NCBI GenBank assembly: GCA_030770545.1 | Contig: CM061096.1 | Coordinates: 7,359,501-7,423,500, forward strand | DNA from: Macropodus opercularis | Taxonomy: Eukaryota; Chordata; Actinopteri; Anabantiformes; Osphronemidae | Reading direction: 5' to 3' | Length of the DNA: 64,000 nucleotides | Part shown: positions 63,702 through 64,000 of the stretch, piece by piece | Layout: the number at the start of each line of letters is the position of its first letter | How positions within the stretch are numbered: position 1 is the first letter of the stretch | Program-made: the position numbers and the translations under genes | The notes under the pieces: generated by a model | The model's input: only the letters and a program-made list of their open reading frames with translations | Databases searched by the model: none | Told to the model about the DNA's origin: nothing

Positions 63702-63810
63702 TAAGATGAGATGAGCTGTCATAAAACTTCATTCATCCCCAGGGGAAATTTCATGAGCACAGCACTATATAAAGTCAATAAAATTATTCCCACCTACCAG
63801 CTGCTAAGTA
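63702..63810. mobile_element. Fragment of a dispersed fish repeat with an ATCCCC-GGGGAAATT signature
   Basis: The segment reads AAGATGAGATGAGCTGTCAT, AAAACTTCATTCATCCCC, AGGGGAAATTTCATGAGCAC and AGCACTATATAAAGTCAATA in order. Repeats with a TTTATTGATCCC-GGGGAAATT core and an AAGTCAATAAAAT continuation are common in teleost genomes, usually as non-LTR or SINE-like fragments. No open frame is present. The exact family and orientation are not certain. Confidence 0.5.
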
Positions 63811-64000
63811 TGCTGACAGCTTAATGCAGCCAACGTTATTCAATAACATGCACTACTTTTATAATAATCATTTCCATTGAACGTTGATACTGTTGATTAC
63901 GGGGCTTTTTTTTCATTTGGTGAGGTTATGAGGGTGAATCCAACACACAGATGTTTCTCTAGTTGCTTTAATCATAAGGTGACTTTTCAAACATTGAGAA

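Noticed and set aside
1..64000. CRISPR arrays, operons, phage or insertion-sequence signatures
   Set aside because: The sequence is vertebrate; no spaced direct-repeat array or bacterial gene organisation is visible. The CA/GT, TCCC and CGG runs are ordinary microsatellites.

Overview
This window is vertebrate nuclear DNA, most likely from a teleost fish of the percomorph type. The evidence is a low density of long reading frames, intron-sized gaps with GT/AG-flanked exons, abundant (CA/GT)n microsatellites, and fragments of repeats typical of fish: a tRNA-derived SINE, a module with the signature of fish L2/V-SINE-type repeats, and a repeat with an ATCCCC-GGGGAAATT signature. Nothing bacterial is present. 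The longest open frame is only 195 codons and looks like chance, so there is no intact protein-coding gene in the window.

The one recognisable locus is a multi-exon relic of spop, the speckle-type POZ protein (MATH-BTB substrate adaptor of the cullin-3 ubiquitin ligase). Eight of the nine coding exons expected from the 374-residue vertebrate SPOP can be placed on the + strand, and the remaining one (residues 118-161) is only doubtful. They lie in the correct order between about 16.85 and 43.95 kb: residues 1-26 (16848-16925), 27-67 (17687-17788), 68-117 (18789-18928), possibly 118-161 (18929-19045), 161-219 (36084-36255), 220-238 (38452-38507), 239-279 (40875-40997), 280-326 (41600-41725) and the start of 327-374 (43895-43952). 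Introns are retained, so this is not a retrocopy. Lesions include loss of the start codon, a 20-nt frameshifting deletion in the MATH domain, stop codons in at least three exons, and lost splice acceptors. Diagnostic residues favour SPOP over SPOPL. The simplest reading is a decaying duplicate (possibly a genome-duplication ohnolog) of spop. The BTB exon is unexpectedly well kept (36 of 41 residues).

Layout: 0-16.6 kb is non-coding with a possible exon end at the left edge, an old dispersed repeat at 2.3 kb, a 24-bp direct repeat at 6.3/6.6 kb and a CGG tract at 12.75 kb. 16.7-44 kb is the spop relic, including a 17-kb internal gap. 44-63 kb is non-coding with several microsatellites, a perfect hairpin at 49.6 kb and a minus-strand SINE at 55 kb. 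63.0-63.35 kb holds two short exon-like segments with good splice signals that I could not assign to a gene, and the last 300 bases hold another repeat fragment.

All family assignments come from recalled SPOP residue numbering and by-eye alignment; no search was run.
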